In this document: piece after piece, positions 54,688 to 63,118 of the stretch
Layout: each line of letters begins with the position of its first letter
Numbering within the stretch: the stretch's first letter is position 1
Origin: Sulfurovum lithotrophicum
GTDB lineage: Bacteria; Campylobacterota; Campylobacteria; Campylobacterales; Sulfurovaceae
NCBI RefSeq assembly: GCF_000987835.1
Contig: NZ_CP011308.1
Location: 1,364,001-1,428,000 of the forward strand
DNA length: 64,000 bases
Direction: 5' to 3'
Program-made: the position numbers and the translations under genes
The notes under the pieces: model-generated
Databases searched by the model: none
What the model was told of the DNA's origin: nothing
The model's input: only the letters and a program-made list of their open reading frames with translations

Positions 54688-55602
54688 ATGATAAGTACAC
54701 TTCTCTCTATTATATTCGTCTATGTTTTCATCGTCCTTGGCTACATGGCCAAACGTATTTTCAAAGAGGATATGAGTACCAAAACACTCACACTCATGTC
54801 GGTATATTTTCTGCAGCCCTTTGTGACCATCTGGGGCTTCAGCACTGCCAAACTGCATACGGAACATGTCTATGTGCCACTGCTCTACCTGGGGATCATC
54901 TTTACTTTACTGCTTCCAACCATCCTGCTGGGTAGAATAATATTTGAAAATATAAAAGACCGTGCCATCTTCTCTATTGCAGGTTTTGTGGGCAATACAG
55001 GTAATATCGGTATTCCCCTTGGCATTGCTCTCTTTGGCGAACAGAGCGTCATCTACACCACCCTCATCAATATCGCCAATGTTTTTGTCGTCTACATCAT
55101 CGGAGTTTACATCTACTCACGCGGCTCCTTCAGCATCAGAGACTCTCTGTTCAACATCATCAAAATTCCCATCATCCCTGCATCCATCATTGCTATATTT
55201 ATAAATATTAATGATATACAGCTCTCCCCTCAGATCGAAGAATTCTTCAAAATGGGTGCTTATGCCGGCATCGTGCTTCAACTCTTTCTGCTGGGTACTT
55301 TCCTGCAGGGCATACGTATCAGAGAGCTCCATCCCAAACTCTTTCTGGGAACAGTCAGCCAGAAGTTTATTCTTGTCCCGGCAGCCACAGCATTCATTCT
55401 CAACCTGACCGACCTGCCGCTTTTCGTTCAGGGCGTCATCTTCATGGAGATGATGACTCCGCTTGCCGTAGCCAACATCAACCTTGCATCCCTCTATGAC
55501 TGCAAACCCAAAGATGTGACCTCCCTCATACTCATCACTACCCTGCTCTTCATCCCCATACTTTTTGTACTCACTTATATCATAGATCATTATTACCTTT
55601 AG
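54688..55602 (+). CDS. AEC-family (auxin efflux carrier-like) transporter
   Basis: A 304-residue membrane protein with about ten helices in two repeats. VGNTGNIGIPLGIALFGE near residue 98 carries the crossover asparagine motif, and MTPLAVANINLASLYDC near 262 its counterpart. Bacterial AEC members export or import organic acids such as malate; the substrate here is unknown. The ATG giving MISTLLSIIFVY is chosen because a TATAAT box covers the codons of the earlier ATG. Confidence 0.87.
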   Translation: MISTLLSIIFVYVFIVLGYMAKRIFKEDMSTKTLTLMSVYFLQPFVTIWGFSTAKLHTEHVYVPLLYLGIIFTLLLPTILLGRIIFENIKDRAIFSIAGFVGNTGNIGIPLGIALFGEQSVIYTTLINIANVFVVYIIGVYIYSRGSFSIRDSLFNIIKIPIIPASIIAIFININDIQLSPQIEEFFKMGAYAGIVLQLFLLGTFLQGIRIRELHPKLFLGTVSQKFILVPAATAFILNLTDLPLFVQGVIFMEMMTPLAVANINLASLYDCKPKDVTSLILITTLLFIPILFVLTYIIDHYYL

Positions 55603-55680
55603 GGTACCTCTAATAATTTAATACCAAATTAAAACTAAATTCAGTACAATAAAACAAATTAATTATAGAAAGGGTACTGT

Positions 55681-55953
55681 ATGAACTTAAGTCAGGATAT
55701 TAAACCGATCAGTTTTCTCAAAGCCAAGACGGCCGATGTCATCAACACAGTCACAGAGACCCAGAGAAGTATGATCATCACACAGAATGGCGAGGCAAAA
55801 GCGGTTGTACAGGATATCAAAAGTTATGAAAATTTGCAGAACAGCCTTGCCCTGCTGAAAATGATCATCAAAAGTGAACGACAGATACGGGAAGGCAAAC
55901 TCATCAGACAGGCAGAGGTATTTGATCAAATAGAAGAAAAATACTTTAAGTAA
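55681..55953 (+). CDS. Phd/YefM-family antitoxin
   Basis: A 90-residue protein. ISFLKAKTADVINTV and SMIITQNGEAKAVVQDIKSYE are the DNA-binding N-terminal fold of Phd/YefM, and the C-terminal helix (55-90) would wrap the toxin. AAAGGGTACTGT precedes the ATG. The toxin gene follows after five bases. Confidence 0.92.
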   Translation: MNLSQDIKPISFLKAKTADVINTVTETQRSMIITQNGEAKAVVQDIKSYENLQNSLALLKMIIKSERQIREGKLIRQAEVFDQIEEKYFK

Positions 55954-55958
55954 GCCGC

Positions 55959-56294
55959 ATGAAGAATTATGAAGTCCTATGGACCAAAGAGGCTTCTCTT
56001 GACTTGGAGAATATTATTGGCTACATTTACGAAGAGAGTCATACAATTGCCAAAGAGGTGTACTTTGCTATCAAAGAGCACTGTTCCACCCTGGAGCATT
56101 TCCCCCTGAGAGGGAGAGTGGTCCCTGAAATGAAAACACTGGGGATTCTCGACTACAGGGAGCTAATCTATCAACGGTGGCGCATTATGTACACCATAGA
56201 AACGCAAAATGTCTATCTGCTTCTTATCATTGACAGCAGGCAGGACATGCAGGAACAGCTCATAACGCGTTTTATAAATTCAGAACTTAAATAG
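55959..56294 (+). CDS. RelE/ParE-family toxin
   Basis: A 111-residue protein. VLWTKEASLDLENIIGYI and HFPLRGRVVPEM with YRELIYQRWRIMYTIE are typical of the ParE/RelE fold. The basic and aromatic set near the C-terminus fits either a ribosome-dependent RNase or a gyrase inhibitor; sequence alone does not settle it. It is paired with the Phd-type antitoxin. Confidence 0.9.
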   Translation: MKNYEVLWTKEASLDLENIIGYIYEESHTIAKEVYFAIKEHCSTLEHFPLRGRVVPEMKTLGILDYRELIYQRWRIMYTIETQNVYLLLIIDSRQDMQEQLITRFINSELK

Positions 56295-56303
56295 GAGTCA
56301 ACT

Positions 56304-57545
56304 ATGGTATCTACTAAAAAAACCCTTATCATCGGTGCCGGCGGTGTCGGTAACGTTGTTGCTTTCAAATGCGCTATGAATGCCGATACTTTCGGAGAGA
56401 TTACACTGGCGAGCCGAACGCTAAGCAAGTGTGACGATATCGCTGCGAACGTTAAAAAGAAAACCGGTGTGGAAATCAAAACCGCACAGGTCGATGCGGA
56501 CTCGGTCCCCGAACTCATTGAGCTTATCAACCGTACCGGAGCCAACATCGTCATCAATGTCGCACTCCCCTATCAGGACCTGACCATCATGGATGCCTGC
56601 CTGGAGTGCCAGGTCGATTACCTCGACACCGCCAATTACGAACACCCAGATACTGCCAGTTTCGAATATAAGGAACAGTGGGCAAGAGATGCCGAGTACC
56701 GAAAGAGCAACATCATGGCGCTACTGGGAAGCGGTTTTGACCCGGGCGTGACCAATGTCTTCTGCGCCTATGCCCAGAAACACTACTTCGATGAGATCCA
56801 CACCATCGACATCCTCGACTGCAATGCAGGAGACCACGGCTATCCTTTCGCCACCAACTTCAACCCGGAGATCAACCTGCGCGAGGTCTCTGCAAAAGGA
56901 CGCTACTGGCAAAAAGACGACAATGGAAAGGGCACGTGGATCGAAACAGAACCCATGGAGATCAAGCAGGTCTGGGACTATCCGGAAATAGGACCCAAAG
57001 ACTCCTACCTGCTCTACCATGAAGAGATGGAGAGTCTGGTCAAACATATTAAAGGACTCAAGCGTATCCGCTTCTTCATGACTTTCGGTGAGAGTTACCT
57101 GATGCATATGAAAGCACTTGAGAATGTCGGGATGCTGAGTATCGAACCGGTCGAGCACAAAGGCCAGAAGATCGTGCCCATCGAATTCCTCAAGACCCTG
57201 CTTCCTGACCCCGCAAGCCTCGGGCCGCGTACCAAAGGCAAGACCAACATCGGTATCTTTGCCAAAGGGGTCAAGGACGGCAAGGAAAAAAGTGTGTACA
57301 TTTACCAGGTCAGCAACCATGAGAAGTGCTATGAAGAGGTCCTCTCCCAGGCGGTAAGCTATACGACAGGTGTCCCCGCAATGATCGGGGCTAAACTGAT
57401 GCTTGACGGTATCTGGGAAGGTAAAGGGGTCTTCAACATGGAACAGTTCGACCCCGATCCCTTCATGGTAGAGCTGAACAAACAGGGACTTCCGTGGAAA
57501 GTCATGGAACTTGATGCCGATGAAGACCGCAGAGTGGATGCATGA
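56304..57545 (+). CDS. Carboxynorspermidine/carboxyspermidine dehydrogenase
   Basis: A 413-residue saccharopine dehydrogenase-like enzyme. TLIIGAGGVGNVVAFKC is the NADPH site, NVALPYQDLTIMDACLE near residue 92, GSGFDPGVTNVFCAYAQ near 142 and DCNAGDHGYPFATNF near 170 are typical of the CANSDH family known from Vibrio and Campylobacter. It joins putrescine or diaminopropane to aspartate semialdehyde in the alternative polyamine route, which fits speA in the same window. AGGAG precedes the ATG. Confidence 0.93.
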   Translation: MVSTKKTLIIGAGGVGNVVAFKCAMNADTFGEITLASRTLSKCDDIAANVKKKTGVEIKTAQVDADSVPELIELINRTGANIVINVALPYQDLTIMDACLECQVDYLDTANYEHPDTASFEYKEQWARDAEYRKSNIMALLGSGFDPGVTNVFCAYAQKHYFDEIHTIDILDCNAGDHGYPFATNFNPEINLREVSAKGRYWQKDDNGKGTWIETEPMEIKQVWDYPEIGPKDSYLLYHEEMESLVKHIKGLKRIRFFMTFGESYLMHMKALENVGMLSIEPVEHKGQKIVPIEFLKTLLPDPASLGPRTKGKTNIGIFAKGVKDGKEKSVYIYQVSNHEKCYEEVLSQAVSYTTGVPAMIGAKLMLDGIWEGKGVFNMEQFDPDPFMVELNKQGLPWKVMELDADEDRRVDA

Positions 57546-58252
57546 TGCCCTTCAAAGGTTTCCCCAAAGAGGGTCTTGACTTTCTCAGTCAGATCATTGT
57601 CAACAACTCCAAAGAGTGGCTCGATACCCATAGAGAGGAGTATGAACGTTTTATCGTAGCACCGAACAAGGCCTACGTTAAGGAGATGGGAGAACACTTG
57701 CAGATACTCGTCCCCACCATCCATGCCATACCCAAAACGAACAAGTCACTTTTCCGTATCTACCGCGATGCACGCTTTCACCTGAATGATCCCATCAAAA
57801 CACGTATCGGCATCATCTTCTGGCAGGGAGCCGGACACCGTATGCAGAGCAGCAGTTTTTACATGCACTACGATCCGCATGAAGTTTTCGTAGCCACCGG
57901 CATACGCAACTTCAAACCGACCCTCCTTGCGGCTTACAGAGAATATATCCGGAACGACGAACGGCGCAGCGAGCTTCACGCTATTCTAGAAGACCTCAAA
58001 GCCAAAGGCTACCTTCTTCCCGAAGCAAAGTACAAACGCATGCCAAGAGAGTGTAATGCCGATGATCCCCACAGCTATCTCTACCTTATGGGAGCCATCT
58101 ACGCCTACACTACATTCCCTCCCGACAAGACTTTCCACTCAGAGGCTATCATAGACAGGAATTTTAAAATTTATGAGGATATGTCCGATCTTCAGCAGTG
58201 GCTTTACGAACTGACGCTGCATTGTGACACAAATGCGGATGTGTTCCGTTAA
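57542..58252 (+). CDS. DUF2461 / TIGR02453-family protein
   Basis: A 236-residue protein. FLSQIIVNNSKEWLDTHREEYE, LFRIYRDARFHLNDPIKT and FYMHYDPHEVFVATGI are blocks of the DUF2461 family, whose function is unknown. The start overlaps the end of the dehydrogenase gene as ATGATG. It ends four bases inside the convergent PgeF gene. Confidence 0.9.
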   Translation: MMPFKGFPKEGLDFLSQIIVNNSKEWLDTHREEYERFIVAPNKAYVKEMGEHLQILVPTIHAIPKTNKSLFRIYRDARFHLNDPIKTRIGIIFWQGAGHRMQSSSFYMHYDPHEVFVATGIRNFKPTLLAAYREYIRNDERRSELHAILEDLKAKGYLLPEAKYKRMPRECNADDPHSYLYLMGAIYAYTTFPPDKTFHSEAIIDRNFKIYEDMSDLQQWLYELTLHCDTNADVFR

Positions 58253-59019
58253 TCCTCCATCTTCAATCCAATCAGGCTCATAAACCTTCCGCTGCACCCC
58301 TGCTCTTTTCTGTAAGAAAAGAAGGAGTCCACTTCGCAGGCGGTACAGACACCGCTGAGCTCTATATTGGACTCCAGGAGACCCGCTTTTCGCAACTGAT
58401 GGTGATTGACGGCAGGCAGGTCGAGCATATACTTCTCCCCTTTTTGCTTCAGCGCTTCAGGACTTTCAAAAAAGTGCTTTGCCACATTCCTGCCCACTTC
58501 ATAACAGCATTTTCCTATGGAAGGGGCTATCCCTGCCAGTATGTCGGCAGGGTCTGACCCGAATACCTCAACCATTTTTGCTACGGTCTTGAGCGCTATC
58601 TGTGAGCGTGTCCCTTTCCATCCCGCATGCACGGCAGCCACGACTTTCTTCTTTCTGTCGCACAGAAGTATCGGCACGCAGTCCGCTGTCAGTATCACCA
58701 GCATGACACCGGGCAGGCCGGTGATCAGTGCGTCACTGTCGGCAACGGCATCTTCAAGTGCTTCCCATCCTTTTGTCGCAGCTTCCGTTATCACCGTGAT
58801 GTGGTCACTGTGTGTCTGATCAGCAACGACAAAATAGGCTTTTTCACTCAGATCAAGTTCCGAGATGATCTTCTGGCGGTTGGCAACTATCTCGTCCAGT
58901 GCCTCTCCCGTATGCAGCGCCAGGCTCAAGGCATAGGGTTCGTTCGGGTCTTTTTTGGTGACGGCATGCATGCATCCGGGCTCGTTTGAGAGATTTTTAA
59001 AACGGTAAAAATCGATCAT
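58249..59019 (-). CDS. pgeF: Peptidoglycan editing factor PgeF (YfiH family)
   Basis: A 256-residue protein. ADQTHSDHITVI near residue 66, LTADCVPILLCDRKKKVVAAVHAGWKGT near 107 (described by its Cys and His) and GIAPSIGKCCYEVG near 160 are the zinc-site blocks of the YfiH family. It removes misplaced L-Ser from peptidoglycan precursors in E. coli; older names call it a polyphenol oxidase. AGGA is right before the ATG. Confidence 0.93.
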   Translation of the reverse strand: MIDFYRFKNLSNEPGCMHAVTKKDPNEPYALSLALHTGEALDEIVANRQKIISELDLSEKAYFVVADQTHSDHITVITEAATKGWEALEDAVADSDALITGLPGVMLVILTADCVPILLCDRKKKVVAAVHAGWKGTRSQIALKTVAKMVEVFGSDPADILAGIAPSIGKCCYEVGRNVAKHFFESPEALKQKGEKYMLDLPAVNHHQLRKAGLLESNIELSGVCTACEVDSFFSYRKEQGCSGRFMSLIGLKMED

Positions 59020-59081
59020 TCCTAACTATTCCTTCCTTAGAAGCTTTTCGATATAATACCCTAAAAATTGCAGGGCTGTAT

Positions 59082-60218
59082 ATGTTCGACTACGACAAAC
59101 GGATTTTCAAGAACTTTTCCTATCTTCTGATCCTTCAGCTACTGCCCCTCTTTTTTATCTCATCCTACCTTATTTATGAGATCAATCAGCACCTTTTCCA
59201 AAAACAGATGTTCTACTACGGTATTGCCGCTGTTGCTTTCACTGTTGCCGCACTTATCCCATGGAGACGTATTCTCTGGTGGTTCGCGCCCCTCTTCTAT
59301 GTGGTAAACCTTGCACTGCTGGTAGCCGTTGAATTTGTCGGAAAGACCATTCTTGGCGCACAAAGATGGATTGAGATCCCAGGCATCGGCATCACCATTC
59401 AGCCTTCAGAGTTCATGAAAGTGAACGTTATTATGATGCTCGCCTATCTCATTTCCAAAAAACCGCCTCCACGGAGCGGTTATGGTCTCATAGGCTTCTT
59501 TGTCCTTTCTCTGGTCATCATCATCCCCTTCGTTGCCATCGCCAAAGAACCGGATCTGGGAACGGCCCTGGTACTGCTTCTTACGGGGTACGGTATTCTT
59601 TTCATCATCGGTATAGACTGGAAGATATGGGTCACCATCTTTCTGCTTGCCGGTGCCGCTGCTCCCGTGGTCTATGAGCATGGCCTGAAACCCTATCAGA
59701 AGAAACGTATCCACGATATGATCAACAAGCCAAGCTATCAGGTACGCCAGGCGCTCATCGCCATCGGTTCGGGAGGCATAGAGGGCAAAAGCAAAGAGGA
59801 GGCGACACAGACACAGCTCAAGTTCCTGCCCGTTTCCTCTACGGACTTCATCTTCGCCTACCTTGGAGAGAGATTCGGCCTTAAAGGCATGGTCACGGTC
59901 ATTTCCCTCTATATCCTGCTGATCCTCCACCTGCTCTGGCTTTCAGCCAAATACAAACGGGACTATCTTATCAAAACCTTCTCTTCCGGCCTGGCGTGGC
60001 TCTTCTTCGTCTACATGGGAGTCAATGTCTTTATGATCATCGGTCTTGCCCCTGTTGTAGGACTTCCACTGCCTATGTTCAGCCACGGAGGGACCTCATT
60101 TATTATTTTTGCCGTAATGTTCGGGATTTTACAGAATTTAATTGCCTTCAAAGACTATAATCGCTATACTTCTGACGCAAAAATAAGCATGCAGCCCAAA
60201 ACTGCAAAACAAAAATAA
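59082..60218 (+). CDS. rodA: RodA peptidoglycan glycosyltransferase
   Basis: A 378-residue SEDS protein with about ten helices. LGAQRWIEIPGIGITIQPSEFMKV near residue 92 (key Arg and Glu), KEPDLGTALVLLLTGYG near 155 with the catalytic Asp, and MFSHGGTSFIIF near 332 are family signatures. It makes peptidoglycan glycan strands during elongation. A TATAAT box at 59052-59057 and CAGGG before the ATG are seen. A tRNA gene begins two bases after its stop. Confidence 0.94.
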   Translation: MFDYDKRIFKNFSYLLILQLLPLFFISSYLIYEINQHLFQKQMFYYGIAAVAFTVAALIPWRRILWWFAPLFYVVNLALLVAVEFVGKTILGAQRWIEIPGIGITIQPSEFMKVNVIMMLAYLISKKPPPRSGYGLIGFFVLSLVIIIPFVAIAKEPDLGTALVLLLTGYGILFIIGIDWKIWVTIFLLAGAAAPVVYEHGLKPYQKKRIHDMINKPSYQVRQALIAIGSGGIEGKSKEEATQTQLKFLPVSSTDFIFAYLGERFGLKGMVTVISLYILLILHLLWLSAKYKRDYLIKTFSSGLAWLFFVYMGVNVFMIIGLAPVVGLPLPMFSHGGTSFIIFAVMFGILQNLIAFKDYNRYTSDAKISMQPKTAKQK

Positions 60219-60219
60219 C

Positions 60220-60296
60220 GGGTCTTTAGCTCAGCTGGTTAGAGCACTCGGCTCATAACCGAGTGGTCCGGGGTTCGAGTCCCCGAGGACCCACCA
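60220..60296 (+). tRNA. tRNA with CAT anticodon (tRNA-Met or tRNA-Ile2)
   Basis: A 77-base cloverleaf with encoded CCA. The acceptor stem is GGGTCTT with AGGACCC (one G-T pair), the D arm GCTC/GAGC, the anticodon arm CTCGG-CTCATAA-CCGAG with anticodon CAT, and the T arm CGGGG-TTCGAGT-CCCCG. The first pair is G-C, so it is not a typical initiator tRNA (which has a mismatch). Elongator Met or Ile2 cannot be told apart with certainty. Confidence 0.97.
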
Positions 60297-60661
60297 CACA
60301 TAACTCCCTAAATTACGTTACCCACACTTTTGGCACTCAACCCTACAAAACTGGATAAGCTGGTTACAGAGTTCAATATTTCACCGCTTAAAGCCTATTA
60401 TCCCTACTTGTATGTAGGTGCAATCTACCTGAAAGTATTCAACGGTCTCCTCAAGGTCTTTTCTTTGGACTTCATGCAGCCATCGCACAACTATACATTT
60501 CTCTCAATACATCGTACTCCATCGGTGTTGCCATCATTGCTCCTTGTGTTGAAATTGAGCTAAAAGCAAACTCACCGTTTGCGATAGATTTAGCCACTTT
60601 TCTCTCTTCCTCAAAACTATGCTATAATAATCAAAAACAATCTTAATGAAAGGAGGCGGAT
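60297..60661. other. Decayed region after the tRNA
   Basis: No intact gene was recognised. On minus, 60472-60597 reads as 41 residues (VAKSIANGEFAFSS...STQGAMMATPMEYD...), and a second frame just beyond it (LHEVQRKDLEETVEYFQ) continues with coding-like composition, so a frameshifted gene remnant is possible. The promoter of the next gene, TATAAT, is at 60623-60628. Confidence 0.5.
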
Positions 60662-60964
60662 ATGCTTCAGTACAGACGGCGTAATTCTACAGCACCAGTA
60701 CCTACTCGGCGATCGATCCGCCATCCACTATTAACTTATGTAAATTGGTCGTATGATCAAAGTCAGCATATTGATGCGCAGAGATTAAGTCAACTCCTTA
60801 GACGGTTTGATGAGACTTACGGGCATATCTACATAAGACTGTTTAATGAAGTACCAAGAGATATTATTTTTTCTTTTATGCAGCAAGAGAGAATCGAAGA
60901 AAACAGGCTTGATCATATTTATCATGCAATGAATCGTCTCGGTGCTGATCTTAGACCATTCTAA
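60662..60964 (+). CDS. Small basic protein upstream of a nucleotidyltransferase-type toxin
   Basis: A 100-residue protein not recognised by family. The N-terminus is very basic (MLQYRRRNSTAPVPTRRSIR), and the rest is helical (SQLLRRFDETYGHIYIRLFN, QQERIEENRLDHIYHAMNRLG). AAAGGAGGCGG precedes the ATG. Its stop is five bases before the DUF1814-like gene, so it may be the antitoxin of that pair, but it lacks the AbiEi winged-helix pattern. Confidence 0.6.
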   Translation: MLQYRRRNSTAPVPTRRSIRHPLLTYVNWSYDQSQHIDAQRLSQLLRRFDETYGHIYIRLFNEVPRDIIFSFMQQERIEENRLDHIYHAMNRLGADLRPF

Positions 60965-60969
60965 CCGAA

Positions 60970-61428
60970 ATGAATACCTATAACTTTTCTTCCCAATCGG
61001 AACTTTTCCAAATAGCTTTGGAGATCCTTGATGACTATGACATTCGTTCATGGTCCTTTGGTGGTGGAACCGCACTCTCTATGCTCTACTATCAACACCG
61101 CATGTCTTATGACATCGATATCTTTCTTGAAGACTACAGTGAAATACAGAAAATCATCAGATTTCAAGAAGAGATAGCCAACAACCTTGGGATAGACCCC
61201 TTATTGATCCAATCTTCTTCTACCGGTGTGACTTTTATTATCGATGATGCCGACTATGGATTAAAAATGGATTTTGTCTACTCTGAATCACTTACAAAAG
61301 ATCCATTTAGTTATATGCAGGTATTCGGCATAGATAATATAAAAGTACAAACGGCAAAAGAGATCATCTCCAAAAAACTCAAGTACCGGGAAAAAGCTAC
61401 AAAACTGGATATCTTCGTTTTACTGTAG
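60970..61428 (+). CDS. AbiEii/DUF1814-type nucleotidyltransferase toxin-like protein, shortened
   Basis: A 152-residue protein. GGGTALSMLYYQHRMSYDID near residue 29 is the NTase signature of the AbiEii/MenT group. Family members usually run to 200-290 residues. Here the KLKYREKATKLDIF motif near the end is followed by VLL and a stop; one lost base near 61420 would restore a DIFxLAV-type continuation, so a frameshift is likely. Confidence 0.7.
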   Translation: MNTYNFSSQSELFQIALEILDDYDIRSWSFGGGTALSMLYYQHRMSYDIDIFLEDYSEIQKIIRFQEEIANNLGIDPLLIQSSSTGVTFIIDDADYGLKMDFVYSESLTKDPFSYMQVFGIDNIKVQTAKEIISKKLKYREKATKLDIFVLL

Positions 61429-61533
61429 CCATATTCATACGCTCTTCGTATATTTTCATTTCTGTTTATATCTTTATCCTGTTCAAAAATGCATGTCTAG
61501 GAAAAATTGCACTTGTTACTTGAAGTGACAGTC

Positions 61534-61809
61534 TTAATATACATCATCGTGACTGCCAATATCGATAGGGATGATTTCATTATCTACTACTAAAAAGTCT
61601 ATGACCACTCTATACTCCATATTGATCGATACAGAAAAATACTCATTGAGGTTACCTTCTAGTTTATGCAGCCTGAGAGAGGGGTGAAAAGGATCCACTT
61701 CCAGTATGCTCATAGCTTTTGCATATCTTGTAAACATATCCGGATGTTTTTTAAGAAATTTTTTAACACGTTTTTTATACGCATCCGTAACAATGATCTT
61801 ATAGTTCAT
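61534..61809 (-). CDS. RelE/YafQ-like toxin
   Basis: A 91-residue basic protein. VTDAYKKRVKKFLKKHPDMF, LRLHKLEGNLNEYFSVSINMEYRVV and IIPIDIGSHDDVY fit the RelE/YafQ group (PLRDHxLxG-like loop and a final GxHDxVY). Such toxins cut mRNA on the ribosome. It overlaps the antitoxin end by 11 bases. Confidence 0.9.
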   Translation of the reverse strand: MNYKIIVTDAYKKRVKKFLKKHPDMFTRYAKAMSILEVDPFHPSLRLHKLEGNLNEYFSVSINMEYRVVIDFLVVDNEIIPIDIGSHDDVY

Positions 61810-62053
61810 CTTTAAGCTCAGCTATATGCTCTGCAGCATTCTGTGCTTTATAGTTACCTTTTTCTATGTCGTTCATTGTTTGCATATAGGCCAGATCCAA
61901 TTCATTGGCTCTAAACTCTTTATATCGTTCCATATCAAGGACAACGTATTTGTCTTTACCTCGTACATTAATGATGACTTCATCAAACTTTTTAAGGAGG
62001 CTGTCAAATAACGATACACCTCTCTGTTTTACTTCATTGGCTGAAATTGTCAC
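61799..62053 (-). CDS. Phd/YefM-like antitoxin
   Basis: An 84-residue protein: ISANEVKQRGVSLFDSLL and EVIINVRGKDKYVVLDMERYKEF form the Phd/YefM N-terminal fold, and the acidic C-terminal helix (60-84) would bind the toxin. It precedes and overlaps the RelE-type toxin gene. An AT-rich promoter region lies at 62054-62089. Confidence 0.9.
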   Translation of the reverse strand: MTISANEVKQRGVSLFDSLLKKFDEVIINVRGKDKYVVLDMERYKEFRANELDLAYMQTMNDIEKGNYKAQNAAEHIAELKDEL

Positions 62054-62089
62054 AATAGTATCCTTTAAAGTACTTTTAAAAGTATTATA

Positions 62090-62419
62090 TCATAAATTAT
62101 ATGCCTTAAGTATTTCATTTATTCTTTCATCAGAAATGTTTTCCAATTCTGTTTTGGAGTACATTGCCATGAGGTAAAGATTATTCTCATCATCTACATA
62201 GTAGTAAACAACTCTAAATCCGCCACTCTTCCCTGTAGGTACAGAAGAGTTTTTCAAACGTATTTTATAACAGGCATTTCCAAGGTTTACACCACACTTG
62301 GGATTCTCTTGTAACTCACTTTCCAAAATCCGAAGATCACTCGCTATACCCTTATACTTCTTATGCAGTTTTTTGACATCTTTCGCAAAACTCTCCAGGC
62401 TAATGATTTTCAAGTTCAT
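62090..62419 (-). CDS. RelE-superfamily toxin, second pair
   Basis: A 109-residue protein. ISLESFAKDVKKLHKKY, NACYKIRLKNSSVPTGKSGGFRVVYYYVD (key Arg, Gly and Tyr) and LYLMAMYSKTELENI fit the HigB/RelE fold of the type that regulates with ribbon-helix-helix partners. It overlaps the upstream antitoxin gene by 20 bases. Confidence 0.88.
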   Translation of the reverse strand: MNLKIISLESFAKDVKKLHKKYKGIASDLRILESELQENPKCGVNLGNACYKIRLKNSSVPTGKSGGFRVVYYYVDDENNLYLMAMYSKTELENISDERINEILKAYNL

Positions 62420-62675
62420 CTATCAGACCATTCAAACTTTGTATCTCTTTATCCTTTTTCGAGCTGCGTATTTCTTGTAACTCTTGTGCTGCATTTTCAA
62501 AATTATCATAAAATAGTTTTGATTTCTGCTCGGAAATATATGACTTTATCGCTTCCGTGATGATATCGGTTCTATTCACAGAGTATTTTTCTGTAAATGC
62601 ATCTATGTCATCTACGAGGTACTTCGGAAGTCTCAATCCAACTTGCTGCTTTTCCAACTGTTCTACACTAAGCAT
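62400..62675 (-). CDS. Ribbon-helix-helix antitoxin, second pair
   Basis: A 91-residue protein. QQVGLRLPKYLVDDIDAFTEKY and NRTDIITEAIKSYI are the strand and helices of a CopG-type RHH fold, and the C-terminal half (55-91) is acidic and helical. TATAAT on minus at 62711-62706 gives a leader of about 24 bases. Confidence 0.88.
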   Translation of the reverse strand: MLSVEQLEKQQVGLRLPKYLVDDIDAFTEKYSVNRTDIITEAIKSYISEQKSKLFYDNFENAAQELQEIRSSKKDKEIQSLNGLIDELENH

Positions 62676-63118
62676 ACCATAACTCCTTACTATTTGTTTT
62701 ACAATATTATATATTATTTATATACATATGTCAACTCTCTTGCTATTCACCCTGTACACGCACTACCTCTTCTACCCATCCACAGTAACTACGTTGCCTG
62801 TTCGGATCGACTCCAAGATCTTAAACGTCATCTTGGTTGTATTGTAAATACTCTCAAAACTAGCGAAGACGGTTGATGTATCAAAGTTTCCCTGAAAACT
62901 TATGGCAGGTGTTCCGCTCTTCATAGAAGTTTTAAAGGCTTCGAACTCACCTCTGAATCCTTAATTAAGTTTTGTTCCTTAAACAGGGTCAGCCCCCTTG
63001 TCTTTTATAGGTTTTATGGCCATTTATAACTCCTCGAGATTTATTGTCCCAAACATGCTAGTCCAAAAGGTTAGAAGTGTCTTTGATATGACAAAAACAA
63101 ATATTTTAGATACGTGTT
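62676..63118. other. Region with promoter, a possible gene remnant and a repeat
   Basis: It holds the AT-rich promoter of the RHH antitoxin (62700-62735). On minus, 62772-62924 is open for 50 residues from an ATG (MKSGTPAISFQGNFDT..., ending VVTVDG) and stays open to about 62965, which looks like the C-terminal end of a lost gene. A repeat copy lies at 62967-63004. No intact gene is seen. Confidence 0.5.
62967..63004 (+). repeat. Direct repeat copy A with GGGTCAGCCCC core
   Basis: AAGTTTTGTTCCTTAA followed by ACAGGGTCAGCCCCC. It matches the element at 63924-63961 at 29 of 38 positions in the same orientation. Its core is an imperfect palindrome. Confidence 0.6.

Noticed and set aside
60220-60296. 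Initiator tRNA assignment
   Set aside because: The first acceptor pair is a normal G-C pair, unlike bacterial initiator tRNA.
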